From CAVPMW01 sp963706515 (GTDB lineage Bacteria > Chloroflexota > Anaerolineae > Anaerolineales > UBA4823): DNA of 64,000 bases. The stretch is from contig CAVPMW010000007.1 of NCBI GenBank assembly GCA_963706515.1, positions 524,265 to 588,264 of the forward strand, given 5' to 3'. Both the position numbers and the translations under genes were made by a program. The notes under the pieces were generated by a model, which was given only the letters and a program-made list of their open reading frames with translations, was not told the origin of the DNA and did no database searches. This document shows positions 20,431 through 29,269 of the stretch, piece after piece. Numbering within the stretch: the stretch's first letter is position 1; every line of letters begins with the position of its first letter.

Positions 20431-21249
20431 CTAAGCCTGATAGCGCTCTGCAACCTGCCCGGTGCGGCTCTGCTCGAAGAGACGGCGCTGGTTTTCGTCG
20501 ATTTGGGCTACCAGGCTCGGGTCAGCGAGAGCCGGTATACAAATTACTTCACCGCGCTCGAGCCCCACCAGTGAAGCCTCGACCAGGTCCTCCGGCGCCA
20601 TTACCAGGCCAGGCGGATACTGCCCCGGGTCCATTCCCATCCGCTGGTGAAATTCCGTTTGCACCACACCCGGGCAGAGCGCCTGCAGTCGGACGCCCGT
20701 CCCTTCCAGCTCATTGGCAAGGATTTGGGTGAACACGTTGATATAAGCTTTGGTAGCTGCATACGTCGCCCGCTTGGGCAGCGGCGGCGATGGCAGCGGC
20801 GCGCTGTAAGCCAGGCGCGAGGAAACATTGATAATAGCTCCCTGACCGCGGGCGATCATCCCCGGCAGTGCAGCCCGAGTAAGGCGGGTCACAGCCAGCA
20901 CCTGCAAACGGATCAGCTCCTCAGCGCGATCCGGCTCGAGCGAGATGAAGGGCATATAGCCGCCGAACCCGGCGTTATTGACGAGCATGGCCAGGTCCGA
21001 GGCATTCGCGATGCGCTCCTCAACAGCCTGCAGCTCAGCAGGCTGGGTAAGGTCAGCCACAAGGACCTCGACTGCGACCGGGTGGTTTTTTCTTATGTCC
21101 TGGGCGAGGGCTTCCAGACGGTCGCCGCGGCGGGCAACGAGGATCAAATCATATCGGTCGCCTGCGAGGCGTTTTGCGAAAGCTGCGCCGATGCCTGAGG
21201 AGGCGCCGGTCACCAGGGCTTTTGGGCGTGCAGGATTTTGGGTTGTCAT
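20431..21249 (-). CDS. short-chain dehydrogenase/reductase
   Basis: This is a classical SDR of 272 residues: the cofactor motif TGASSGIG near the N-terminus, the Arg in LVARRGDR that favours NADP, the NNAG motif, the catalytic Ser region INVSSRLAYS and YAATKAY (Tyr-x-x-x-Lys). It is an intact frame in a part of the window where others are broken. The substrate is unknown; sequences of this DltE/YohF-like type act on various lipids and keto compounds. Its 3' end lies against the truncated GT-C gene. Confidence 0.85.
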   Translation of the reverse strand: MTTQNPARPKALVTGASSGIGAAFAKRLAGDRYDLILVARRGDRLEALAQDIRKNHPVAVEVLVADLTQPAELQAVEERIANASDLAMLVNNAGFGGYMPFISLEPDRAEELIRLQVLAVTRLTRAALPGMIARGQGAIINVSSRLAYSAPLPSPPLPKRATYAATKAYINVFTQILANELEGTGVRLQALCPGVVQTEFHQRMGMDPGQYPPGLVMAPEDLVEASLVGLERGEVICIPALADPSLVAQIDENQRRLFEQSRTGQVAERYQA

Positions 21250-21474
21250 TGCCTCTCCTGTGAGTTGGAGTGTGTAGATGGAAATTGGAAAATTCAGATT
21301 AGAAAGAGGGGAATTGATTTCCCCAATGCACTAGCTGAGGATGAATCATAAACCAAAATTGCCGGGTAATATAACCAATTTACTCCGAAAATATCCGCGA
21401 TTTGCAGTCAGGCGGTTTTTATTTAGATAAGTTTCACCCAAGCCGTCGCTGGATTGCCGCGGCAATCAGGTGCA

Positions 21475-21885
21475 TTAATTCCTGTCTCGCACCAAATCGA
21501 ATTTGATCGACTGCCGGTATTCCTGCTCGTAATACCAGACCGGTCCCCGGCGAAGCTCCTCTGGCTCAGACATATAGCGCGGAAATATGTGAGCATGCAG
21601 GGCGGCATCGGTATTTCCTAAAATCTCGTAATTGATCCGGAAGGCGTCCGTGGTCTCCAGGAGAGCGTCACCCAGCGTCGCCATATCCAACAGGAAACGG
21701 CTGCGCTGGATTTGATCGAGTGCGTTCAGGTCCGGCAGGACAGGATCGGCCAAAAGGATGGAATATCCGCGGCAGAAACTGGGTATCTCCCAGGACAGCC
21801 CAACCGGAAGGCATCTGGCAGATGACCGTCGGATTGGTCCCTGCCGCCGCGCGGCCTCAATGCGCTGCTGAATGAGAGTGGTCAT
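21475..21885 (-). CDS. HIT-like nucleotide hydrolase family protein, two compensating frameshifts
   Basis: This protein of about 136 residues ends with INYEILGNTDAALHAHIFPR, a HIT-type His-x-His site, preceded by RGYSILLADPVLPDLNALD. Between about 21770 and 21840 the printed frame makes no sense, but the neighbouring frame gives NPTVICQMPSGWAVLGDTQF. This indicates two indels that cancel. Start ATG 21885 (MTTLIQQRIEAARR). HIT proteins of this kind cleave dinucleoside polyphosphates or nucleoside phosphoramidates. A second, better HIT gene is at 38412. Confidence 0.65.
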   Translation of the reverse strand: MTTLIQQRIEAARRQGPIRRSSARCLPVGLSWEIPSFCRGYSILLADPVLPDLNALDQIQRSRFLLDMATLGDALLETTDAFRINYEILGNTDAALHAHIFPRYMSEPEELRRGPVWYYEQEYRQSIKFDLVRDRN

Positions 21886-21950
21886 TTTATAAATCCTTAT
21901 TTGTTCTCCGGCGTAATTGCCTCGAAGCGCAGACAAACTCAAATGCCTGA

Positions 21951-23312
21951 TTATAATATCTGGGGTTTCGGTGTTGAAGGGAAATAACCCGGAGATACCG
22001 GAAGAGTTCGGCGCGGTATGAGCGGCAGGTAGATCGATTTCTCTGCGAATCTGACCTGCACGGGCGTATTTCTATCGATGATTGTATTATCGCCCAACTG
22101 ACCATGGTTGTTCGATCCCCAACCCCAAACCGAGCTATCTGACTTCAGGGCCAAGTTGTGGTAGTCTCTGGCGGCAATCGTGGTCACATCGCTTAATCCG
22201 CTCACCTGCACGGGGATGTGGCTCTCGGTATTCGTCCCATCGCCCAATTCGCCAACGTCATTGCAGCCCCAGGTCCAGACTGTGCCATCTGCCTTCAGCG
22301 CCGAAGTATGGCAGTCTCCAGCGGATACGGCGATCATATTGCTCAACCCGCTGACCTGGACGGGAATATTGCTATCAGTGGTTGTGTTATTCCCTAACTC
22401 GCCGTCGCGGTTTCTCCCCCAGGTCCAGACTGTGCCATCGGAGCGCAATGCCACGGCGTGAAACCATCCGGCGGAGGCCTGGGTTACACTCGTTAAGCCG
22501 TTCACCGCCACCGGGGAAAGCTTGAACGTATTCGTCCCATCGCCCAGCTGACCATATTCGTTTTCACCCCATGCCATGAGCGTGTGTTCGGGCAGCAAGG
22601 CCAGGCTAAAAAATCCCCCGCCTGTAATTGCGATCACGTCATCTAATCTATTGACCAGAACCGGTACGTTCCGGTTGGTTGTAGTTCCATCCCCTAACTG
22701 GCCGGACGAATTAAAGCCCCACGCCCATACCGTGCCGTCCGAGCGGAGCGCCAGGCTGTGGTACCCCCTGCCGCCCAGGGCGATCACTGAGCTCAACTCG
22801 CTGACCTGGACCGGTGTATATCTGTCCGTAAATGTCCCATCCCCTAACTGACCCATCGAGTTCCAGCCCCAGGCCCAGACGGTGCCGTCCGATTTCAGGG
22901 CAAAGTTATGGCTTTCCCCGCCCATGATTGCAGTAATCGAATTCAGATATCCGGCATTGCCGGGTCCATGCACCTGAACTGGCAGGTGACGATCGTTGCT
23001 AAAGTCCGGAGGTGAAAATGTCGAAAATGTGCCGTCCCCCAGCTTGCCAAACCAGTTGAAACCCAGGTCCCATACGGTACCGTCTGACTTGAGGAATACA
23101 GAGTCCCTTGCACCACCTCCGATAGCGGTCACGACCGGTGGCAGGGTCACCCCAGCTTCGATCTGCCCTGTCTCAGGACAGCCGATAACTGCTCCGGTTC
23201 CGTCATAGCAGATGGGCACGCCTGTTTGGGAGAGCTGGAGTGTGGCGGCATGGACCGAGAAAGCCGCAAGGAAAACGAGCGGAAGAACGATTAAGAAGCG
23301 AACGAGATGCAT
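21951..23312 (-). CDS. secreted RCC1-repeat (seven-bladed propeller) protein
   Basis: An N-terminal signal peptide (MHLVRFLIVLPLVFLAAFSVHA) is followed by a short segment QTGVPICYDGTGAVIGCPE, like the start of bacterial Lcl/DUF1566 proteins. Seven RCC1 repeats of about 50 residues follow, each with SDGTVWxWGxNxxGQLGDGT or a variant, between about residues 70 and 415. The C-terminus is a Pro-rich tail with no anchor, so the protein is probably exported. RCC1 propellers bind proteins or other ligands; none can be named. The gene is intact, and the repeats are visible at the DNA level as a period of roughly 150 bases. Confidence 0.85.
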   Translation of the reverse strand: MHLVRFLIVLPLVFLAAFSVHAATLQLSQTGVPICYDGTGAVIGCPETGQIEAGVTLPPVVTAIGGGARDSVFLKSDGTVWDLGFNWFGKLGDGTFSTFSPPDFSNDRHLPVQVHGPGNAGYLNSITAIMGGESHNFALKSDGTVWAWGWNSMGQLGDGTFTDRYTPVQVSELSSVIALGGRGYHSLALRSDGTVWAWGFNSSGQLGDGTTTNRNVPVLVNRLDDVIAITGGGFFSLALLPEHTLMAWGENEYGQLGDGTNTFKLSPVAVNGLTSVTQASAGWFHAVALRSDGTVWTWGRNRDGELGNNTTTDSNIPVQVSGLSNMIAVSAGDCHTSALKADGTVWTWGCNDVGELGDGTNTESHIPVQVSGLSDVTTIAARDYHNLALKSDSSVWGWGSNNHGQLGDNTIIDRNTPVQVRFAEKSIYLPLIPRRTLPVSPGYFPSTPKPQIL

Positions 23313-23432
23313 TGGACCCCCACGACAATTAATCCGAATGATGACTCATTTATATCAGAATTTATTACAAATATCATTTCCCTTGCAAAATTGTATACAG
23401 CTAAATGGGGTTTGAGAATAAAGTATTTTTTC

Positions 23433-23467
23433 AGTTCAGTGCCTGAACTGAGTTCAGGCACTGAACT
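23433..23467. terminator. perfect hairpin upstream of rarA
   Basis: AGTTCAGTGCCTGAAC (23433-23448) pairs perfectly with GTTCAGGCACTGAACT (23452-23467) over a three-base loop, in the divergent gap between the RCC1 gene and rarA. A T-run lies on its 5' side. It may be an operator dyad rather than a terminator, given its position upstream of both genes. Confidence 0.5.
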
Positions 23468-23533
23468 CAGCCGCCTGGCTAAGCTGCCCCAGGCGGTATA
23501 ATTGATGCTCAGACCGAGACGGAAAACCGATTA

Positions 23534-24951
23534 ATGGACCTCTTTTCCCACGCCATGGACGAACGCATGAAGAGCGAAGCGCCGCTCGCCGCGCGCGCAT
23601 GCGCCCGCGCACCCTGGACGAGTTCATCGGGCAGGAGGACATCGTCGGACCGGGGAAGCTGTTGCGCCGCGCCATCGAAGCCGACCGGCTGTTCTCTTCG
23701 ATCCTCCTGTGGGGTCCGCCCGGCACCGGCAAGACCACCCTGGCAATGGTGATCGCCAACCTGACCAAGAGCCACTTCGAGACGCTTTCGGCGGTGCTGG
23801 CAGGCAAAGCCGAGCTGCGTGATGTGATCGACAAATGCCCTGGAGCGGCGCAAGCTGTACAGCAAGCGCACCATCCTGTTCGTCGATGAGGTCCATCGCT
23901 GGAATAAAGCCCAGCAGGACGCCCTGCTGCCTCACGTGGAAAACGGCACGCTGACCCTGATCGGGGCGACAACCGAAAACCCGTATTTCGAGGTGATCGG
24001 CGCGCTGGTTTCCCGCTCGCGCGTCTTCCAGCTCCGGCCGTTGGAGGATGAGGACGTGCGCGCGCATCCTGGACAGCGCCCTGCAGGACCAGGAGCGCGG
24101 CTACGGCAAGCAGACCATCCGGATCGACGAAGATGCGACCGCACCATCTGATCCATGTGGCTGGCGGCGATGCCCGCAACGCGCTGAACGCCCTGGAGCT
24201 GGCGGTGGAATCAACCCCGGCCGGAGAAGGACAGTGTGATCCATATCACCCTGGAGGTGGCCCAGGAATCCATCCAGCGGCGGGCGGTGCTTTACGACAA
24301 GGACGGCGACGCGCATTACGATACGATCTCTGCCTTTATCAAATCGGTGCGCGGCTCGGACCCGGACGCAGCCCTGTACTGGCTGGCGAAGATGCTCTAT
24401 GCCGGCGAAGACCCGCGCTTCATCCTGCGGCGCCTGATCATCCTGGCCGGCGAGGATATCGGCCTGGCGACCCGCTGGGGCTGGTGGTTGCCAGCGCCGC
24501 GGCGCAGGCCTTCGATTACATCGGCCTGCCGGAAGGGATTTACCCGATCGTCGAGGCGACGCTATTTCTGTCGACCGCTCCCAAATCCAATACCGCCACC
24601 GCCTATTTCAAAGCTTTCCAGCTCATCGAAGACCAGGGCAAGCTGAGGTGCCTCAGCATTTGAAGGACGCCAACCGGGATGCCCGCGCCCTCGGGCATGG
24701 TCAGGGCTACGTCTATCCGCACGAAGATCCCAGCCACTTCCTCCCCCAGCAGTATTTACCGGGTGAGCTGCTGGGCACCTATTTCTACCAGCCTTCCAGC
24801 CAGGGGTACGAAGCCCAGGTCGAGGGCGCGGCTTGCTCGCTGGCGTGAGGCGCAGCAGCGCGCCCTGGGGATCGAGCAAGCTGAAACCCTCCCAGAGCTG
24901 CCGGAGGCAACCATCAAAGAGATCAAGGGAAAGCACAAAGCTGCCAGGTAG
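23534..24951 (+). CDS. rarA: replication-associated recombination protein A (RarA/MgsA AAA+ ATPase), about eight frameshifts
   Basis: This AAA+ ATPase acts at stalled replication forks. Pieces found in order in different frames: RMRPRTLDEFIGQEDIVGPG, Walker A LLWGPPGTGKTTLA, Walker B ILFVDEVHRWNKAQQDALL, sensor 1 GATTENPYFEV, SRSRVFQLRPL, IHVAGGDARNALNALELAV, then the RarA-specific tail (ISAFIKSVRGSDPDAALYWL, GEDPRFILRRLIILAGEDIG, YKYPHDYP-like YVYPHEDP). Breaks lie near 23600, 23838, 24060, 24145, 24225, 24480, 24645 and 24830. Corrected length is about 470 residues. Such a core gene would not normally decay this way, so sequencing error is more likely than a pseudogene. Confidence 0.85.
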
Positions 24952-24981
24952 TTTCCTGGCAGGTAACTATCCGCGATTATT

Positions 24982-25599
24982 ATGCCAGTGCTCTTATTGA
25001 TCCGCCACGCAGAGAATAACTACCTTAAGCTGAACCGGCTGCCAGGGCGCCTGCCGGGCGTCCATCTCAACCGGCGCGGCAAAGCGCAGGCGCGGTTCCT
25101 GGCTGAGCGCCTGAAGGCCGCTCCGATAAAGGCGGTGTACAGCAGCCCATTGGAGCGCGCTATGGAAACAGCGCTGCCTTTAGCCAAAGCGTTGGGGCTG
25201 GAGGTAATCTCACGCCCGGGCTGATCGAGACCGATGTCGGCGAATGGCAGGGCGCATCGATTAAGAAATTAGGCAAGCAGAAATACTGGCGCGTCGTGCA
25301 GCAGAACTCCCTCCTTAGCCCATTTCCCCGGCGGGGAGAGCTTCCTGGACGGCCAATTGCGCATCTGCCAGGAGATTTCTGCGTTGGGCGCGCTGCACGA
25401 AAAAGAGGATTTGCTGGTCGCGGTCTCGCACGGCGACCCGATCAAGATGGCAGTTGCCTATTACCTGGGCATGCCGCTGGACCTCTTCCAGCGATTGAGC
25501 GTTTCCCCAGCGGCGATAACTGCCCTGATGCTCGGTGAAGGGTTCGTCAGAGTGCTCACTTTAAATTATGATCCGTCTCTTACATTTACTAAACCCTGA
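24982..25599 (+). CDS. histidine-phosphatase-superfamily protein, MSMEG_4193-type phosphomutase, two frameshifts
   Basis: The catalytic start LLLIRHAENNYLKLNRLPGR has the RH motif. AVYSSPLERAMETALPLA and, in a second frame, LIETDVGEWQGASIKKLG follow. After another break, LLVAVSHGDPIKMAVAYYLG supplies the second catalytic His. Breaks are near 25220 and 25310. Corrected length is about 205 residues. I recognise it as the phosphomutase-like family named after MSMEG_4193, which occurs with the next two genes in Actinobacteria and Chloroflexi. The true substrate is unknown. Confidence 0.75.
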
Positions 25600-25650
25600 C
25601 TCTGGTATACTACTCCACACTAGGCAATGCATGACTGCCCGGAGAGGATA

Positions 25651-26177
25651 ATGCCCCCGATCGAACTAGAATTGAAGCCAGTAACCCATATCACTGCCGA
25701 CGCGATTGGTCAGCCCGGTAAACGGGTCTTTTACCTGCAGGGTTGGCAGGAGAGCGTACGATTACCCTCATTGTCGAAAAGATCCAGCTCCAATCCCTGG
25801 CAGTGGGGCTGGAGCAGTTCCTGGCTGAAATCGACGAAAAATACCCCGGTTTGGTGGAGGCTTCTCCCGACTATGTCGAAGATAAGATGCACATCCATCC
25901 GCCGGTTGACCCGCTCTTCAGGGTAGGCGAAATGGGTTTGGGCTACGATCCAGACGCAGACATGATCGTACTGGTGGCCCGTGAGCTCCTGGCGGAAGAG
26001 CAGCCAGCCGAGGAGGCCAGCGTAGTCCGTTTCTGGTGCACCCGCTCCCAGCTGCGGGCGATGGTGCGCTGGGGGCTGGAGGTCAGCGGGCGCGGCCGTC
26101 CGATTTGCCCCCAATGCGGGCAGCCTATCGATCCCGAAGGTCATTTCTGTCCCAAGAAAAATGGACATCTGCACTAA
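25651..26177 (+). CDS. DUF3090 family protein with C-terminal zinc-ribbon-like motif, one frameshift
   Basis: The start ATG 25651 follows GGAGAGG. The first frame has MPPIELELKPVTHITADAIG and GKRVFYLQG, then shifts near 25740 to ITLIVEKIQLQSLAVGLEQF and MGLGYDPDADMIVLVARE. The C-terminus, RPICPQCGQPIDPEGHFCP plus KKNGH, has Cys-x2-Cys and further Cys/His ligands typical of a zinc ribbon. This matches the DUF3090 family, whose function is undefined. Corrected length is about 175 residues. It sits between the phosphomutase-like and SCO1664-type genes, the conserved order of the cassette. Confidence 0.75.
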
Positions 26178-26202
26178 GAACCTGTCCGGATATACGAGGG
26201 TT

Positions 26203-26275
26203 CCGAATTTGTGGTGTGTGCAGCTTCGCTGCACACACCACAAATTCGGTTCTCCCATCCATTTTCGGATAGATA
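26203..26275. repeat. 22-bp perfect hairpin followed by interspersed repeat copy 2
   Basis: A perfect 22-bp stem (26203-26224 with 26228-26249, loop TTC) lies 25 bases after the DUF3090 stop. The bases 26238-26275, read on the minus strand, are the second copy of the repeat at 18877-18915 (GAAAATGGATGGGAGAACCG core). The hairpin's right arm overlaps the repeat, so the stem may have grown out of the element. There is no T-run on the plus strand. Confidence 0.65.
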
Positions 26276-26348
26276 CTAATCCTGCCCGCTAATTCCGGGC
26301 AAGGAACTCATTATCAGGTAGCTCAGGAAAGCGATCGGCAGCGGTTTA

Positions 26349-27097
26349 TTGTCAGTGATCAATCAGGGTGATGAAACGGTCCTGAAATCCCTGGAGAATG
26401 GGGAGCTGAATATCCAGGGGGAGTTCATGTGGGGCTCCAACTACACCTTCCTGGCGCGAGTTCGAGTACCAGCATGCGCAGCTCCAGGCTGTGTATAAGC
26501 CGACCCGGGGCGAGCGGCCATTGTGGGATTTTCCACCGGCAAGCCTGGCGGGTCGCGAAGTGGCTGCCTACCTGGTCAGCGAGGCGTTAGGCTGGCGTTT
26601 GGTCCCACCCACCATATACCGCAAGAAAGGCCCGCTGGGACCTGGCTCGCTGCAAGCCTTTGTCGAGCACGACCCCGAATATCATTATTTCACATTCAAT
26701 GAGAGCGATCGCCAGCGGCTCCGCCCGGTGGCGCTGTTCGATCTGCTCATCAACAATGCTGACCGCAAGGGCAGTCACGTCCTGCTGGACGAGCAGGACC
26801 ATATGTGGCTGATCGACCACGGGGTATGCTTCCATGTCGAGGACAAAATCCGCACGGTGATCTGGGATTTTGCCGGCGAGCCCTTCCCCGACGCGCTGTG
26901 CAGCGACCTGACCGCGTTTCCGCGCCAAGCTCGCGACCAAGAATGGGGTTGAACCGGAGCTGGCGCTGCGCCTGAAGCCGTACTTGACCCGCGGGGAGAT
27001 CCAGGCGCTGGCCGCGCGCGCCGATCACCTGATGATGCTGGGGCAGTTCCCGCCCCCGAACCCTTACCGCCGCCACTATCCCTGGCCGCAAATTTAG
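26349..27097 (+). CDS. SCO1664 family protein (PI3/4-kinase-like fold), two frameshifts
   Basis: The frame starts at TTG 26349 or GTG 26355 (VINQGDETVLKSLENGELNI). It shifts near 26455 into AVYKPTRGERPLWDFP and REVAAYLVSEALGWRLVPPT, then FDLLINNADRKGSHVLLD and MWLIDHGVCFHVEDKIRTVI, then shifts near 26925 into GEIQALAARADHLMMLGQFP. The KP, NNADRKG and IDHGVCFH elements resemble the ATP-binding and catalytic loop (NxD and DHG) of phosphatidylinositol 3/4-kinase-like or HipA-like kinases. Corrected length is about 248 residues. It is the third member of the cassette. The substrate is unknown; kinase activity is an inference. Confidence 0.75.
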
Positions 27098-27106
27098 GAG
27101 CACAGC

Positions 27107-28132
27107 ATGCCGCACTTCAACCTGGCCTTGTTAGGGTTTGGAAACGTCGGACAGGCGCTGGCGCAGCTGCTGCTCAAGAAGCAGTCTGAGCTGGAACGAG
27201 ATTACGACATTTCCTTTAATGTGACCGGCATTGCTACCGGCAGGCATGGAGCAGCCATCAACCCTTCCGGAATCGCGCTGCGCAGTGCGTTACTGGCAGT
27301 CGAGCGTAAAGAAAGTCTCAACCAGTTATCGCTGGAACCAGCCCCTACCGATTCGTTCGATTTCATCCACCGCTGCGGAGGAGATGTGCTGTTCGAGAAT
27401 ACGCCGGTCAATTACGCCAGCGGGCAGCCGGCGGTAGATCACCTGCGCCTGGCACTGGAGCTGGGCATGCACGCGATTACCGCCAATAAGGGACCGGTGG
27501 TGCACGCCTACCGCCAGCTCAGCGAGCTGGCTAGCGCCCGAGGCCGCAAATTTTACTTCGAATCCGCGGTAATGGATGGAGCGCCGATTTTCTCATTGTA
27601 CCGGGAGACGCTGCCGGCAGCCGACATCCGGTCGCTGCGCGGCGTGCTGAACTCGACGACCAACCTGATCCTCAGCCGCATGGAAAGCGGGGAGAGCTTC
27701 GAGCAGGCGGTGGCTTACGCCCAATCGATTGGGATCGCCGAATCCGACCCGAGCGGGGACGTCGATGGCTGGGATGCCGCGGTGAAAGTGGCTGCCCTGT
27801 CGACGGTATGGATGGATGCCCCGCTCCTGCCGGAGAGGGTCGAGCGCCAGGGAATCCGCAGCATCACTCCCGAGATGGTGCGCCAGGCGCGGGAGAATGG
27901 CGGGCGCTGGAAGCTGGTCTGCTCGCTGGAGCGCCAGGGGGACGGCGTGCGCGGCCGGGTGCAGCCCGAGGTCGTGCCAGCCGGATCAGCGCTCTACATG
28001 GTGGAAGGGACGACCAGCATCCTGCAGATCGAGAGCGACGTCCTGGGACTGCTCTCGATCATCGAGGAAAACCCCGGCCCAAACACCACCGCTTACGGTC
28101 TGCTGGCAGATTTTGTCAACGCGGTGCGGTAA
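27107..28132 (+). CDS. hom: homoserine dehydrogenase
   Basis: This NAD(P)-dependent enzyme of threonine/methionine synthesis reduces aspartate semialdehyde to homoserine. The frame of 341 residues is intact. The Rossmann motif LLGFGNVGQALAQLL is at the N-terminus, ITANKGPVVHAYRQL holds the conserved Lys, and GVLNSTTNLILSRME and AESDPSGDVDGWDAAVKVA match the catalytic domain. There is no C-terminal ACT domain, so feedback control of that type is absent. AGGAG precedes the ATG by 7 bases. The gap of 9 bases to the SCO1664 gene suggests the same transcript. Confidence 0.9.
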   Translation: MPHFNLALLGFGNVGQALAQLLLKKQSELERDYDISFNVTGIATGRHGAAINPSGIALRSALLAVERKESLNQLSLEPAPTDSFDFIHRCGGDVLFENTPVNYASGQPAVDHLRLALELGMHAITANKGPVVHAYRQLSELASARGRKFYFESAVMDGAPIFSLYRETLPAADIRSLRGVLNSTTNLILSRMESGESFEQAVAYAQSIGIAESDPSGDVDGWDAAVKVAALSTVWMDAPLLPERVERQGIRSITPEMVRQARENGGRWKLVCSLERQGDGVRGRVQPEVVPAGSALYMVEGTTSILQIESDVLGLLSIIEENPGPNTTAYGLLADFVNAVR

Positions 28133-28156
28133 ATCCCCAAAAATCGGAGGGGTTAT

Positions 28157-28208
28157 CGGAAAAACGGACGAATTGCGGGCGGATGCCCGCAATTCGTCCG
28201 TTTTTCCG
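28157..28208. terminator. 24-bp perfect hairpin between convergent genes
   Basis: A perfect 24-bp stem (28157-28180 with 28185-28208, loop GGAT) contains A-run and T-run segments. It sits 24 bases after the homoserine dehydrogenase stop and beyond the end of the opposing aldo/keto reductase, so it can terminate from both directions. Confidence 0.8.
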
Positions 28209-28252
28209 AATATTCCCCTTCCGCCGCCGAAGGTGGCTTGGGGTTCAATCTT

Positions 28253-29106
28253 TCAAGTGAACAGCGGCTCGTAGAGACCTGCCTGGCAATCAGCTCCTCC
28301 TGCTGAGCGGCGCTGAGTGGGGTGAAATGCTCGCACGCCTCCAGCATCAGCGGCAGGACCTGGGCGTCGCCAGCTGTGCACAGGCCGGTCACCGGCTGGG
28401 AGAGGGCAAAGTTTACCCCCTCCTGGATCTGCTCCGAGGCGGTGAACGGCTCGTACCAGGTGTTGTGGGTGTGCGGGCGGTCGCCCCACGGACCTTTGGT
28501 GATGGACTTGATCGCCATGATGCCGGCGTCCCGCTGGCGGCAGAGCTGGATCAGCTCGGCAGCTTTCTCACGGTAGGCAGGCTCGGCATATTGGATGAAG
28601 TTGACCGGGAAGATGACCAAGTCGAAGTCGAAGCGCTGCAACGCCTCGATAAATATCGCCGGCGTCTGCACTCCGTGCCCGGTGATGCCCAGGTAGCGAG
28701 CCAGCCCGGCATGCCTAGCTTCAACCAGCGCCTCCAGCGCGCCGCCCGGGCGGGTGGCTTCATCCAGCTCGGCGAAGGTCGTGATTGCGTGGAGCTGGTA
28801 CAGGTCGAAGTGATCGGTCTGCAGCCGTTTAAGCGAGGCATGCAGCTCATCCGCAGCCACGTGGCGCGCCCGCTGCATGGTCTTACAGCCCAGGAAGAAG
28901 CGCTGGCGCTCGCGTTTCACCCAGGGACCCAGGCGCTCTTCGGCGCTGCCGTAGGAAGGGGCGACATCGAGATGGTTAACCCCAGCCTGGATCACCAGCT
29001 CCATCACCTTGTCGGCATCCTCCTGCGTGACGGAGGAGAGGGCGAATCCGCCGAAGATTGCCACGCTGCTCATATGCTCTGTGCGACCAAATCGCCGGGT
29101 TTCCAT
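28253..29106 (-). CDS. aldo/keto reductase, frameshift near the 3' end
   Basis: This TIM-barrel NAD(P)H reductase starts METRRFGRTEHMSSVAIFGG after GGAGGT. It shows LDVAPSYGSAEERLGPWV (catalytic Asp/Tyr), FLGCKTMQRARH (Lys) and LYQLHAITT (His). The open frame continues past the expected end and through the terminator hairpin to 28153, giving a nonsense tail. A one-base correction near 28285 gives an ending LYEPLFT and a stop at 28253, typical for this family. Corrected length is about 284 residues. The substrate is unknown. Confidence 0.8.
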
Positions 29107-29198
29107 GATTACACCTCCAGTAAGGATTGAACGTAGTGCTCTATTTTTTCTGATTCTTTCTAAATAATCAGGTTTGACGGAACACTAAAATCCTGGGT

Positions 29199-29252
29199 TT
29201 ATCCGAACAGGTTCGAGCCGATGAAGCCGGTTGAGCCGGTGACCAGGTACAT
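29199..29252 (-). pseudogene. 17-codon remnant of an NAD-dependent epimerase/dehydratase N-terminus
   Basis: Directly after the thiolase stop an ATG opens MYLVTGSTGFIGSNLFG and then stops. This is exactly the cofactor-binding start of an extended SDR (TGxxGxxG) with nothing behind it. It lies 18 bases from the thiolase gene, where a co-transcribed gene would be expected. It may be a real deletion scar, or sequence lost or shifted in the assembly. Confidence 0.6.
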
Positions 29253-29269
29253 GCGCTACGGCAGGCAGG

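Noticed and set aside
23534..24951. rarA as a decayed pseudogene or a gene using programmed frameshifts.
   Set aside because: Eight shifts without a slippery-site pattern, while motifs remain perfectly conserved, fit sequencing error better.
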